64,000 nt of DNA from Pholiota molesta (lineage: Eukaryota > Basidiomycota > Agaricomycetes > Agaricales > Strophariaceae): assembly GCA_014925825.1 (NCBI GenBank), contig JACGCK010000049.1, positions 1-64,000 on the forward strand, in the 5' to 3' direction. Under the pieces are notes generated by a model, which made no database searches, was not told the origin of the DNA, and saw only the letters and a program-made list of their open reading frames with translations. Below, one piece after another: positions 25,320-37,041 of the stretch. Made by a program: the position numbers and the translations under genes. The first letter of the stretch is position 1. Each line of letters opens with the position of its first letter.

Positions 25320-26697
25320 ATGTTCAACTCTCTAGCACGGTGCTCTCGCATTATAAGCCAACTCAACCGTCGTCGCGCTCAACATCTGCCTCTATGTGGT
25401 CCTGTACGAGGCATGCACGTCCGACGAGAATGGCTAGGAGACAAGAAATCATCGGTGCGTTCCCGCATGAAGACAATCTACATATACTATATCACAATCT
25501 AGTCTGTTCCACTGCAGGCCTCCCCAGGTACAGTCCCCGCACAATCCGCCCAAAACGACGACGCTGTCATTCTCCGCACTCTGCAACCCGACCGACTGGC
25601 AACGGCGGGCCAGCAAATCATCGACCTCTCCGAAATCTCCTTTCCAGCCGTGTACCCCCTCACCATCACCAAACCCATCGTGTTATCTTACGCCACCACA
25701 GAACTGCCGCCCTTCGTCCATAAGAAGGTACAGCAGATACCCTTTCCCCAGAACACCAGGGGGTTCTTCTACTACCACAGCGACCCGAACGAGCCAGAAC
25801 TGCGCGCGGGTGTGCGTTTCCGGATCTGCGACCGCGCAGACCGCTTCGCGGAGGGCCACGACCTGCTCGACCCGTACGGCGACGCCTGGGGCTACACCCT
25901 CCCCGACCTCACGCACCACCTGCGGCAGGGTTCCTGTCGGTAATCCGCGAGGAGAACCTCGTCGCCGAGGAGCTCCTGAACGACGTCAGCAGACTAAAGA
26001 TGTCGACGGCGAGGAGACCGCACCTGTACTCCCTCACGGAGCCCTTTATCCTGGACATGGGAGAGACGAAGGACAGGCTCACCTGCATCACCCGCGAGCG
26101 CGTTATCGCCATCATGAATCCGGTGGGGCTGCCTTTCGCGCTCACAAGAAAACTCCCATAATGCATCCATTCTCTGGTCTGCCGTTCTACATCTATCTTC
26201 CAGCCCTTATTCCTCCGCTGACTTCAACGCTCCACTCACAGGGGTTATCCGGGTGAAATACGAATTATCTGACCTTCCAGGGCACGCAAAACTCGGAACA
26301 CGCTAGTCATCCGATACTGGACGTCATCAAGCCTATCACTGTCAACCCAGCCTATCGTCACCGTAACTTCATACCGGTCCCGGTACCAGGAGCCCTGTTG
26401 TATCGATATGACACCAAGGGGCAGAAAGTGATCGTGCGCGTCCCGCTAACGGCCAGCGCATGGGTGAACAGCTCCGCAACTTACTCAAGAGCCCAGATAT
26501 CCAAACGGAATACGATTTAACGGCAAGCCAATACGAAGTATACAATGCTAATAATGCAGGGGAAGATGTAGATATCAAAGTACATACAAAAATATACAAA
26601 AACGACAAGATCGCGCACCAGCTACACCAAAGAATAGCAAGAGCGCTGGAAGGAAATCAAGTTTACAAACGACACCGTCGTCGCGTACACACACTAA
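25320..26697 (+). CDS. Putative mitochondrial protein of unknown function
   Basis: Start at 25320 gives MFNSLARCSRIISQLNRRRA and then RGMHVRREWLGDKKSS, an Arg-rich, acid-poor leader that looks like a mitochondrial presequence. After an intron (about 25456-25518) comes a long exon with LRTLQPDRLATAGQQIIDLS, PLTITKPIVLSYATTELPPF, GFFYYHSDPNEPELRAGVRF and DPYGDAWGYTLPDLTHHLRQ. The frame then breaks at 25927 (CAGGGTTCC, one more G restores it) and continues FLSVIREENLVAEELLNDVS and LTEPFILDMGETKDRLTC. Later exons give DVIKPITVNPAYRHRNFIPV and MGEQLRNLLKSPDIQTEYDL, ending RWKEIKFTNDTVVAYTH with TAA at 26695. High GC and long open stretches support a real gene. I do not recognise the family. It converges on the dicarboxylate carrier, leaving about 110 bp between stops. 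Confidence 0.7.
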
Positions 26698-26807
26698 AAC
26701 TACAAAGCGTCCTTGAGCCGGCGTACGTGCTATTCTTCTTCTCCATTTCTCTCCTCAGCTCAGAGTGCTTAGTGCTAACACCCTCCGCTCGCGACAGACG
26801 GCGGGCC

Positions 26808-28533
26808 TCAGATGAAGGTATAACCTTGTTCCCTCGACCAGTCCACGCCGTTCTTCAGCTGCTCAAGCGTCAAGAAGATGAGGATGGTCGTCGGCTGCAG
26901 ACGGGTCCACGCCGGCAACCAGCCCTTGAACATGAACATGGCGCCTTCGTTCTTCAGCGACGTGCGGATCACAGCCAGGGTGGACTGTATTATCGGAGCA
27001 TTGGTTAGCGTAATGGAGTGCGATGTGAGGGAAAATATGACGGACGTTGGAACCAGGGCCAGAAGCGTTCATGATACGGCTCTGTTAGATAGGTTTTGAG
27101 CCGTGATTTTGGATTCCTTTAGACAAGATAAATCATACCTTCAGCACATCAGCAGGAGAGCACACAGTCGTCGCAACAGTTCCCTGTATCCCATGATTCG
27201 AATCAGCTCCTGCTACAACGAAAAGCACAGCGAGAGCAAGAACTCACAGCAGCAAAGCTGGCGGTGAAATGGCACATGATGTTGTCGTTAAAGTAAGGTG
27301 TCTTCAGAAGTTCGGCTTTGAAGAAGTCATACCTAGATATTGCAGTTTAATATTGTTTGGCAGGCTTCAAGATGTGTAAGAGCACTCACGAGGCAAGTTG
27401 ACTGGCATTCATCAAGATAGCACGGAAGACATTAGGCCCGACTCCGCGTGCGAGGGACGAAACACCTTCTTCGCGAACCATCTACATTTGAAGACCAAAA
27501 CAAATGAATGAGCGTCAAATCATATGGATAATAAAACGCGAGACTGGCAGCGAATCTGCCGCCCTCGAAAGCCGAAATCTAATCACTGGCGATATGCAAG
27601 GCACGATCATGACATCATCATCATGATCGCCGGCTATCTGCGTTACCCCGCATCCCCTTTGGCGCCTGCGCGGACTCTATCGCGAGGCAAGTTGAATTAT
27701 AGTATGAGATGGATCAACTTACACGGAAGAGCGCATCAAAGCAATGCTTGTAGTTGAACCGCTTCTCTGGTGGTTTAGCAAAGTCTCCTTGCAGACGGAC
27801 CATGACAATCTCTGTAATGGCAACATTTACGACGTTAGCGCCGACAGCAAGCATACTGGGAGCCGAAAAACTACTGACCTCCAGGATTACCAACAAGCCC
27901 CGCAATGCCACCCGCTGCACACACATCAAGTAAGACAATAGCAAACACCTCAGTTCAACTCAAAACACGCACCCATGCTACCGCAGCAGCCAGTTCCAAG
28001 CAGGCGCATCCTTCCCGCGCCCAAGAACTTCTTGCTCTCATCATACGCCCAGAAGCGACACATCGAATACGACATCTGCCTCAGCCACGTCCCGGAAATG
28101 CCATCAAACATCCCGCGCATGCCTGGGAGAAGGGACAACGACGCGTGGAGTCAGTGTGGGTATTCCGCGGGCATTGTATTCAGAAGACAAAGAGGCATGG
28201 GACCGTCACATGCAGCATGCGGGTGAATGGGGCCCCGCATGACGCTGTGCGGGGGCAGGGACGGGACGAGAAGAGAGACGGCGCACCTGCTGTCCGCAGC
28301 GTTTTCCGCATGCTCTCTATCATGCGCTTGTCGCCGGAGGCCTGCAGGCGGACCTTGGTCAGATCCAGGGGGCTAGATCACCGTATCAGTGTACCGTGGA
28401 CAGACAGCGAAGCCAATGCGCACTGTGTGATCGATGCCGCAATCGTCGCAGCTACACCTCCCAGCCAGAATGGATAAGGCAGCTTTTTCTGCGGGGCAGG
28501 CGTGGATTTGGACTCGGAAGGCGACGACGACAT
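26808..28533 (-). CDS. DIC1: Mitochondrial dicarboxylate carrier
   Basis: Inner-membrane carrier of the SLC25 family, exchanging dicarboxylates such as malate and succinate for phosphate. The start at 28531-28533 gives MSSSPSESKSTPAPQKKLPY then PFWLGGVAATIAASITQ. The three family repeats each show their signature: PLDLTKVRLQASGDKR, then GLVGNPG before an intron and EIVMVRLQGDFAKPPEKRFN, and CSPADVLKSTLMS. Other segments are GMFDGISGTWLRQMSYSMCR, FWAYDESKKFLGA, NVFRAILMNASQLASYDFFK and, at the end, MFMFKGWLPAWTRLQPTTIL and GVDWSREQGYTFI with stop at 26808-26810. At least seven short introns interrupt it. The dicarboxylate call rests on similarity to fungal DIC1 proteins; oxaloacetate or 2-oxoglutarate carriers are less likely alternatives. 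Confidence 0.85.
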
Positions 28534-30256
28534 TGTAGTCTAGTGTGGGATGCGCTACCGTTTGCTGTATTGTGTAGGTCTAGGACTCTAGGTCTTCTGG
28601 CCGGTGCTGATATATAGATAATCTATGCGGCGGCTGTGATTGCTCGCGAGTACGGATGATGTCGGGCCTCGGCGAGATGCTGTTTGCCTCCATTGATGGC
28701 GATCGAGTTAAGCGGTGGGGAAGAATGAGGGGTAATAGGGGTTATCGAACATATGGCACGATGATGAATAGGTTGAGATCAGTACATGACGCAACGACGA
28801 CGACTTGTCGGGAGAGGAAAAGCGCATGCGCCTACTTACCAGGTCAATGTGGGGCGGGTAGGAAGAGGAAACTGCTAATCTATGTTATGCCCAACCTCTT
28901 GTAAAAGGGCTCGCGGATCACAACCAGTGACCTGGGAGAAATACCCTATAAATGGATATATGTATGACCAATCGAAGTACCGTGGCCGATAATCCGCGAG
29001 ATTGATGAGCTGAGCCTTGAGGGTTGTTGAGTTGCTACCGTAGCACCTTTGCGTAATTCTGAGCGGTCGTCGTGTGCTATAGCAATGCAGCTCAGGTGAA
29101 AATGAACTCACTGAATGATATTACTGCTCTCGCCGGCAGCGCTACCTTCAAGGTATGACTTCGCTGAATCTGCAAGGAATGTCGATCCGGCTCCGTACAC
29201 AGAGATTCTCTGTCGTTCGACTATATAACGACACTTCTTTGACAGTGTCCACGGTTCCACGAACTAGAGAATAGATCTAATGTTAGAACCAGCTTCTGAT
29301 TATCAGACTGTGACAGACAAAACCGGGCACAAGCTAGACCGGCGAAAAGGGCGTACAAGCGGTGCTGCTGCGTGTGTACGATGGTCCTATGATTTGCTCT
29401 TGAGTGACCAGAGGAGGAATGCCAGACGAATCAGGTCGCCGCAATGGAGTCGAATCTGTGCATCTTCGAATTGTAGTGGAACAACAAAGGCGTCAGATGT
29501 CCCACCGTCAGTCCAAATAGGGGCGCGTGATCAGCTACTTAGATCGCTTAGGCCACGGTACTGCAGTCAAGAAGATCTATGTGCCAAATCGCATGTATGT
29601 AAGTAGGGATAAATATATGTATGCCGTTTACACGCTTCTGATAGAGAGCATCCAGTCTGGATTGCAGCTTTAATATCAAGGAAAGTATAGTTCAATTCCC
29701 AAGTTAATTATATCAGTAGGGACTTGCATTTGCCACCAAATCACCTTCAGAGGTCTGACCTACGGATTCCGGAAACAACCTTCCTCAAAGCGCTCAGTAC
29801 TCTCTTTCTCCATGAGATCATATCGTCTTCCGAAAACACCCTTTCCTGGGAAATTGACATAAATCCGTGAATTCTACCAGTGGCATCCCGGAACACCGTT
29901 CCCTTGATTGTGTCGGACTCGGATCCGCTGTCTCCTTCCTGGTGGGACAGACAGACATACAGAACAACCCTTCCGAATCGTCCCGGATAATCAGCTTAAT
30001 CTTTCTTGACGGTTTGCTGAAATCGGTCAGGCTGCCCAAAGGCTGCTCGTGGTGAGTCGTGGAATTTCTGAATCAGAACTTATGGCTTTGGACCTTATTT
30101 AATTGGTATTTTAGTTGTGCTATCCGGCAACCTTTTCGTTACATAAATTATCTGAATGTTTCGCGCGTATATTTCTGTCCAGTGTCCGATCTCAGGATTA
30201 TCAGAGCGCAAAAGTGCGTATTCGAGTGCGCTGCGCGGCCGCGGCCGACGCGGCCG
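28534..30256. other. Intergenic, no supported gene
   Basis: About 1.7 kb between the carrier promoter and FunK1 copy C. The minus-strand frame at 29818-30039 (DDSEGLFCMSVCPTRKE) looks protein-like but stands alone. A GC-rich block at 30225-30258 precedes the conserved motif at 30257. Confidence 0.4.
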
Positions 30257-30269
30257 GGTAACGTGACTT
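30257..30269 (+). promoter_or_regulatory. Conserved upstream motif of FunK1 copy C
   Basis: GGTAACGTGACTT, 60 bp before the putative ATG at 30329. The same 13 bases occur upstream of copies D and E. It contains ACGTGAC, an E-box/CRE-like core; a regulatory role is inference. Confidence 0.4.
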
Positions 30270-30328
30270 TGAGTCCATGATCCGAAGTGCCGCTGAAGTG
30301 AACATACTGCTCTTGCCACTGTCCACGA

Positions 30329-31740
30329 TGCCTATGACAGTAGTTTTGAAGACGCCTTCTGGAAAGGATACTAAGCCTAGGGCTCAATATTGTAACGCCA
30401 ATGAATCCACCTTCTATCGATGTCGATGGTCTTGGGTCCAACCTGTCGTATGACTCGTATCAGACTCAAACCGCTCAAGAATACAGGAACGGCCACTCCG
30501 AATCTCTCTCTGCTTCTGATAATCTAAGTCTTCCGCCATCTGCCCCTCATCCCTTCTTATCGCTCGCCACAGGTGCCGGCAGCGCCACCAGCACAGATGG
30601 GGCCCATGCGCTTCGCGGGGCCATCTTGACGTTGGCAAACGGGTAGATCTGCGTCTTGACGGCTTATGTTTGTGCAAGAACCGCTGGTTGGTCGTGGCGC
30701 ATGCTTGGTCCGCGCCACGGCCACTCGCAACTGGAATACCACGGGTAGCGATACCACGGATGGTGTTATGTCGTGAGGATAATGATGCGTGGAAGACACC
30801 CATACCACAGAGACACTGGTACCACAGGACACAGGGATACCGCGAAGGACTTTGAAAAACTTAACCATACATGGTTGATAAAACGCCTTCCGATATTCTT
30901 CGTTGCAAAGCTTTGAAATCACTCCCGATAACTTTCGACCAGCAGAACACCTCAAAGCGATAAAACCATAATGAAGATCGATACTGCAAGCCATGCTTAT
31001 GACGGAGCTATTCCCCATCACAGAGCTGAAAACGTCCGATGAGGTCGTTCCTGCGATCAGAGATATCTTCAATGTAAGTTTCCGATAACATTTGTTCAAC
31101 TACCCGACTAAAAATTTTCCTTCTTCAGCTTACAGACTGCTCTACGAAATACAAAGATCATCCATGGAGACATTAACCTGAACAGCCTAAAGTGCCGGAA
31201 GATCGACGGCAAAATATACGGCGTGCTCATCGACTACGATCTATCGGAGCAAGGGCCAAACTTGAAACAGCGAATGGGGACGATGCCGTACATGGCCGTG
31301 GACCTTCTCGAGCCTACCCCCACGAAACATCTATACCGTTACGACCTTGAGTCGCTTTTCTATGTCTTTGCTGTTCTCGTGACTCGATACGACCGGGGCG
31401 AAGTAATTGAAAACCCACCCCTTCAAAATTGGTTCGAGCTTCCACCGAGCTCATTGCGACCAAAGAAGGTACCTTCTTGTGCAAACTTCCAGCACAGCCT
31501 ACATCCACCTTTGAAAACTTGGAGGACTTTTTGCTCTGTATGGGGCTAATGTTCCGTGCTGGTTATGACGCTCAAGATAATCATCTATTGTCAGTGAGGA
31601 GGGCGAAGAATCCTAAAAGCACATTAGTGGACCGTAAGGCCATCCTCGACTCAAAGTTTAATATGAAACTCTTGAAGGGAACGTGGATTTCGACAAATTT
31701 CAAACACTTCTCAACGATCTCAACACTGTTACACAAGCCT
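30329..31740 (+). pseudogene. FunK1-type kinase copy C, degraded
   Basis: The leader MPMTVVLKTPSGKDTKPRAQ resembles copy E (TPSRKTKPE). It then jumps to ALRGAILTLANG, matching the ILTLNDGTKLL segment of copy E, so the N-terminal FunK1 region is missing. Near 31000 CTTATGACGGAGCTATTCCC matches the MTELFPIT segment. After the conserved intron (about 31074-31130) come LLYEI, a degraded HGDI-type catalytic loop, GVLIDYDLSEQG, RMGTMPYMAVDLLEPTPTKH and RYDLESLFYVFAVLVTRYDR. The frame shifts near 31450 to KEGTFLCKLPAQPTSTFENL and ends in SKFNMKLLKGTWIS. Frame shifts and stops are spread along the copy; the decay goes beyond occasional base errors. Confidence 0.75.
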
Positions 31741-32079
31741 AGTCCTATTCGAAACTTCTACGGCGAATCTCCCAGGACATCTTTCATCATTATAATCTAT
31801 ATATTTGTTTATATTACATATCTACAAGGAAATTATACTATACCACATTACCCGGCGTATTAAATTTATTCGCTTCATGTACATATTATCGATGTCGCAG
31901 GAAATTGAAATAGGTGGATGACTCTTCTTCAGGGCTTAGGCCTCAGGGCGGGCACCTAAGTACCTCGCATTGACAGTCAATGCTTACAGTTCAAAAAGTT
32001 GAATCTTCAAGCTTCAAGGTTGAATAAGATGCTCAGATTCATAATCTAAATTCTGAACGTTCTGAACAGTGAACAACGC
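31741..32079. other. Spacer between FunK1 copies C and D
   Basis: AT-rich spacer with no gene. It contains repeated short TTCAAG/TTGAA runs near 31990-32040. Confidence 0.4.
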
Positions 32080-32092
32080 GGTAACGTGACTT
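32080..32092 (+). promoter_or_regulatory. Conserved upstream motif of FunK1 copy D
   Basis: GGTAACGTGACTT, identical to the motifs at 30257 and 33906. It lies about 235 bp before the ATG at 32328, farther than in the other two copies, whose leader exon may be lost here. Confidence 0.4.
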
Positions 32093-32327
32093 ATTTCAAG
32101 TCTTGAACAAACGCTTTGATTCGCTTTGAAAAACGTCTTTCAACTCTTTGCCTTCACTACGGCCTGGCAGTCACGGTGCCACCCGTTTTTAAGTTGTCAG
32201 TGCGCAGGTCCCCGATGGCGAATGACTAGAGCTACTCGTCTATGGTCAATCTGCTCCAGTCGAATCTATCTTGCCAATGTATTGCTTGCAACATTTTCTG
32301 ATTCAATCCCCGGTTCCTGGAGCCCAA

Positions 32328-33684
32328 TGAGCAGGATGATTTCAGATCCAAATGCACCCTCTGCTCATAACCCTAACACTACGCCTGAACCCACCGCCCG
32401 CTCCTCATCCCATCTCAGTGTTTCTCCGAGTCAGCAGGCGCCTGCAGATGCTCTCGCACAAATGATGACCTATCCACTTCGTGACGCCCTCTGGACCATG
32501 GCGAAGGACGTGGTTGTCTGTCTTGACGAGCTCGTATTTCTTCAACATGCGCCGATCGGACGTCGGACCTGTGTAATCCGTACAATGGTCGTTCGCAACT
32601 ACTACGAGGGCTGGAAGAGCAGATCGACCGCCGTCGGATTTAGCTTTACTCTAAAAGGAGAACTCTCGAGGGTGGAATACTGAGCGGAATTCTTGTGATC
32701 GCCAGGAGCCGTCGTATGCTTACTGCAAAGGCCTGCGATACCTGGGAGGAGAGAAATGCCACGGAGACCATGAAAAGTTTAAACGTGATGTATGTGTGGT
32801 GAATCGCCTTCCCGATATTCTTTATTATGATGCTTTGAAACTTACAGATGTGGGCGCTCAGTTTCGACTATCAGAAAAACTCAAGCTCAACCAAGTGCCC
32901 CAAATCTTGCTCATGACGGAGCTATTCCCCATCACAGAGCTGAAAACTTCCGATGAGGTCTTCCTGCGATCAGAGATATCTTCAAATGTAAATTCTCCGA
33001 CAACAGTTTGTTTAATTGCCCGATTAAATGATTTTTCTTCTCTAGCTACAGATTGCTCTACGCACATACAAAGATCATCCATGGAGACATCAGCCTGAAC
33101 AGCCTAATGTGCCGGAAGGTAGACGGCAAAATATACGGCGTGCTCGTCGATTATGACTTGTGGCTTTTCTGCAAAAAATCGAAGCAAGGGCCAAGCTCGA
33201 GACAGCGAACAGGAGCGAGGCCGTACATGGCCATCGATCTCCTCCAGCCTGCTCCCACGAAACATCTATACCGTCACGATCTTGAGTCGCTTTTCTATGT
33301 CATTGTTATTTTCGTGACTCGATACCATGGGGGTGAAAAAATTAAAAACCCACCCCTTCAAGCTTGGTTCGAGCTACCACCGAAGTCATTGCGACATGCG
33401 AAACTAACCTTCTTGAACGAACTTCCACTGCTGCCTACATCCGCCTTTGAAATTCTGAAATCTTTTTGGAGGATTTGGGGGAAATGTTCGATGTTGGTTA
33501 TATGGCTCAACAGATTCGTAAAAGCGAGGCGGTGCGGTCAGCGAGGCGGTTAGCGAGGGTGAAGAAGGATCCAAAAACCACATCAGTGGACCAGGCCACC
33601 CTCGCACAAGAGTTTGATGATGAAACTCTCGGAGGGAATGTGGATTTCGACAAATTTCAAACACTTCTTAACACTATTACATAG
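32328..33684 (+). pseudogene. FunK1-type kinase copy D, frame-broken
   Basis: The ATG at 32328 gives MSRMISDPNAPSAHNPNTTP, then LDELVFLQHAPIGRRTCVIR, the FunK1 N-lobe segment. After a stop near 32683 another frame reads VNRLPDILYYDALKLTDVGA and VPQILLMTELFPITELKTSD. The conserved intron lies near 32988-33045. Then YAHTKIIHGDISLNSLMCRK (HGD: Arg of HRD replaced, Asp kept), GVLVDYDLWLFCKKSKQ, ARPYMAIDLLQPAPTKHLYR and LESLFYVIVIFVTRYHGGEK. The frame changes again near 33470 to EDLGEMFDVGYMAQQIRKSE and ends ETLGGNVDFDKFQTLLNTIT. An extra near-repeat of RSARRLAR appears at 33530-33560. The number of breaks suggests a decayed copy, though base errors may account for some. Confidence 0.75.
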
Positions 33685-33839
33685 CCTAATATGTAGATGC
33701 TAACCCTTGCTCCCAGACACCATTTATGGTTCATATCAACCTTGGTTGGTCAGCGATAATCCCCAGATAATCGCTCTATTAGCCGTGTCCTTATATCAAT
33801 GTCATTAGTTATTTGATAGTGGCAGAACCTGGGCAGAAC

Positions 33840-33905
33840 AAGTTGAGGGGGAGGTGCTGCGCCTGGGGCCTGGGCCCTGGCCCCTGGGCCCTCGACCCCC
33901 AGCGC
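33840..33905. repeat. GC-rich low-complexity run
   Basis: Imperfect repeats of GGGCCTGG/CCCTGGGCC before the motif at 33906. A GC-rich block also precedes the motif of copy C. Confidence 0.5.
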
Positions 33906-33918
33906 GGTAACGTGACTT
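33906..33918 (+). promoter_or_regulatory. Conserved upstream motif of FunK1 copy E
   Basis: GGTAACGTGACTT, about 75 bp before the putative ATG at 33991. Identical to the motifs of copies C and D. Confidence 0.4.
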
Positions 33919-33990
33919 CAAGTCTAATCACGCGACTCATGGAAGTTCAATGTTTGAACGATTGTCGATACCCCTTGTCCATACACCGCG

Positions 33991-36520
33991 ATGTCTTCGA
34001 CGCTTCCGATTCCTAAGACGCCTTCTAGGAAGACTAAACCTGAACTATTATACACCTATCCACTGGTCCTGGGTCCGACTCTGGTTTTAAAACTCTCCAT
34101 AACGGAGACTACAAAGTTACCTTGAAGCCGACCTTCAAGTTAAATGCATCATTGAATTTGATAAATTCCTCGAAATTGCTTTCGCATTCAACCGACCCAG
34201 GAGATGAATGATCATTCAATGCCATCACCTTATCTGGTGATTTCAGCCGCTTCTGAAGACTATGAGGAAGAAACTGCTCAAGAGGAAGCCGATATCTCCC
34301 ATTCAACATACTCGCTAACCACATCATCAACGAACTCGCTCAGAAATTCCATTTCCACCCGAACAAGAAACGATTGTTTTCTGTCGTAATGACAACGTGA
34401 AAGTTGAGGGCTCGTTCGCCGCCCGAATCCCGGATTGCGTCGTCGTCTCCAGAAGGCGTCGGCAACGACAGGGTAGGCTGGAGAACATGTCGAAAGGTCC
34501 CAAAGCAAACCTTTCTTTTGGTCGACCTCCTAGCCTTGTAGAGTTCAAAGTGAAGTAAAGAAGGCCGCCAATCTCTGAAGTGAATCTAAGCAGAGCGATG
34601 CCCTGTCTACTTGTATGTTTATTATTTCTATTTAAATACAGCTTCACTCACCCAACATATTTGTGATTTCATAGCTGAGGTGATATCGAGCGGCGTAGCA
34701 CCAGCTGTTGCTTCCACGTCTAGCGCCATTGCCAGCACCTCTTCTAGCACTTCCCTTACTGTCGACCTGCCACCTCGATTCTCTACCAGCGGAAACAGTG
34801 AATCTTCCCAAAAGCGGCCAGGAGAAGATCTCCAGGAACTCCAAGAAGCGAAGGAAAGGAGACAAATTACCGCCGAAGGTGTACGAGTCCAGTGCGCGAG
34901 CTATGCACTCGAAATGCTATCGCACGGGGCCTTCGCACTCACGTTATCAGTGCGCTGGTCACCGATACGGAACTAGTGCTACTCTTTTATGACCGATCTC
35001 TGCCTGTCTGTCAAAACTTGTCGATTTTCCAAAGAACCAGCTAGCCTTGTTGCCTTTATCTACTGCTTGCCGGACCAGTCTGGCGATGACCATAACCCTC
35101 CTAGTCCAATGGGGCAACCGAGTTGGCAGATAGGGAAATAACCCTAGGCCTTGATCCTCTCTCTACTCCTGATACCTCCCTCAGGCCCTCCACTTCCGGC
35201 CCAGATCGAGGACTCCCCCGCCCTCTTCCTTCCATAGCTCCACTTCCCCCAGCGAGGGCGAGCCAGATGAAACACAAAAGTTTAAACCTCATCCTCTTCG
35301 CGGAGCCATCTTGACCTTGAACGATGGCACAAAGCTCCTTCTTACCGAGCTCGTATTTGTTCAACATGCACTGATTGGCCGTGGTACATGCGTGGTTCGC
35401 GCAAAGGTCATCGGCAGTCCCTTAAAGACTGGAAGGACAAGTCAATTATTGTTAAATTCAGTTTCACTCCTAAGACCAGGGTTCCCGAGGGGACATACTG
35501 GCTGAGATCCTCAGCATCGCAAACGGCCATTCTAAAATGAAGCCGGCGATACCACAGCGAACGGCGATATCACGGAGGATATCGATACCATGAAGGTCCA
35601 TGAAAAGCCCAATCACGCATGGGTGATTGATCACCTTCCCGATGTTCTTCATTACGAAGCTTTGGAACTCGCGGATGACGACGTTCAGTCTCGACTATCC
35701 AAACACCTCAAGAGCGAAAAGATATCGTACGAAGACCGAGTGCTGCAGATCTTGGTCATGACGGAGCTGTTTCCATCACGCGTTGAAAACTTCAGATGAA
35801 CTCGTTCCCGTCATCAAAGATATCTTCAAATGTGAGTTTGCGATAGCAATTCTTTAGTTGCACATTTGAATGGTTCCCTTTTCCTTCTTTCTCAGGCTAC
35901 CGATGGCTCTACGATCATGCGGAGCTAATCACCGAGACATCAGCCTGAACAACCTAATGTACAGGAAGGTAGATGGCAAAATATGCGGCGTGCTTAGCGA
36001 TTACGACTTGTCGCTCTTTTACAATAAACCGAAGCCAGGGCCAAGCTCGAAACAGCGAACGGGAACGAGGCCGTACATGGCCATTGATCTTCTCGACCTA
36101 CCCCCACGACACACTTATACCGTCACGACCTTGAGTCGATTTTCTATGTCATTGTTGTTCTCGTGACTCGATACGACGAGGGTAAAGAAATCAATAATCC
36201 GCCCCTTGAAAATTGGTTCCAGCTATCACCGATGGCATTACAAGCAGCGAAGGAGTCCTTCTTGCGCAAACTTCCAGTAAAGCCTACATCCGCATTTAAA
36301 GTTGGCTCACTTTTGTTGCGTATGGGGGATATGTTCGATGTGGTCTTACCGCTCGAGGTAAACATTTGAAGTCAGTAATGATAATGTGGGAGGAGCAGTA
36401 TCCCAAACCACATCAGAGGACCAGGCCATCCTCGAATCAGAGTTTGACGATGAAACTCTTGCAGGCAACGTGGATTTCGACAAATTTCAAACACTTCTTA
36501 ACACTGTTAAACCGGCCTAG
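33991..36520 (+). pseudogene. FunK1-type kinase copy E, most complete N-terminus, frame-broken
   Basis: The ATG at 33991 gives MSSTLPIPKTPSRKTKPELL. Later exons include ANHIINELAQKFHFHPNKKR and, at 34840-35090, CASYALEMLSHG, HVISALVTDTELVLLFYDRS and ASLVAFIYCLPDQSGDD, typical of the FunK1 N-terminal region absent from the other copies. The kinase part follows: ILTLNDGTKLLLTELVFVQH, ALIGRGTCVVRAKVIG, DRVLQILVMTELF at 35730-35770, the conserved intron, HRDISLNNLMYRKVDGKICG with intact HRD, GVLSDYDLSLFYNKPK, RYDEGKEINNPPLENWF and the C-terminus NVDFDKF. There are several single-base frame changes, some repairable by one base in short runs. It is the inverted partner of copy B and has no insertion at the MTELF site. 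Confidence 0.75.
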
Positions 36521-36579
36521 GATCCTATTCGAAACCTTCTACGGCGAAGCTCCCAGGACAGCTTTCACCATTTATCATT

Positions 36580-36900
36580 TACATCAACCTTGAATTTATA
36601 CCACGTCGATTATACCACTTGTTCATGGAATATAGCTCTCCCTTATGTTCTCGTATCTAGTACAAGATTTGGAGACACAGTACTCAGGAGAAAGCATGGA
36701 TGCCACTGATGGGCAAATATATTAATATTTACGCAGGTCCAGGAGGGCTACCAACAATTACTTATACCACAGCAATCAGGTTGGCCAGCATTGAATATTG
36801 AGCAATGATTAATGATCGCTCTATTTGCCCAGCTTCGAGTGTGAGTACTTATATCGTTAGCTGAGCAATATTAAAAGTCAGTTGACGCAAACCTGCCACC
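36580..36900. repeat. Inverted partner of 22.0-22.33 kb
   Basis: The spacer between copies E and F is a near-identical reverse copy of the spacer between A and B. Both hold TTTACGCAGGTCCAGGAGGG, ACTTATACCACAGCA and CTCTATTTGCCCA in the same order when one is reversed. This shows a two-gene block was duplicated as a unit in inverse orientation. Confidence 0.88.
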
Positions 36901-37041
36901 GCACTGCCAACAACCTCAACAACTTGACCGATACAAGGATTCTCGAGGACTATTACCTCCCGCTGACTGACAAGATAACATCATTTCAAAAACGGGCAGA
37001 AGAGAAATGCCAACACCCTTTAGAGGGGCAACAAAAACAAA

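Noticed and set aside
29818..30039. Minus-strand frame containing DDSEGLFCMSVCPTRKE
   Set aside because: Single isolated exon-like stretch with no start context or partner exon.
33840..33905. GC-rich run as a telomere-like or minisatellite array
   Set aside because: Too short and irregular; only a few imperfect GGGCCTGG units.
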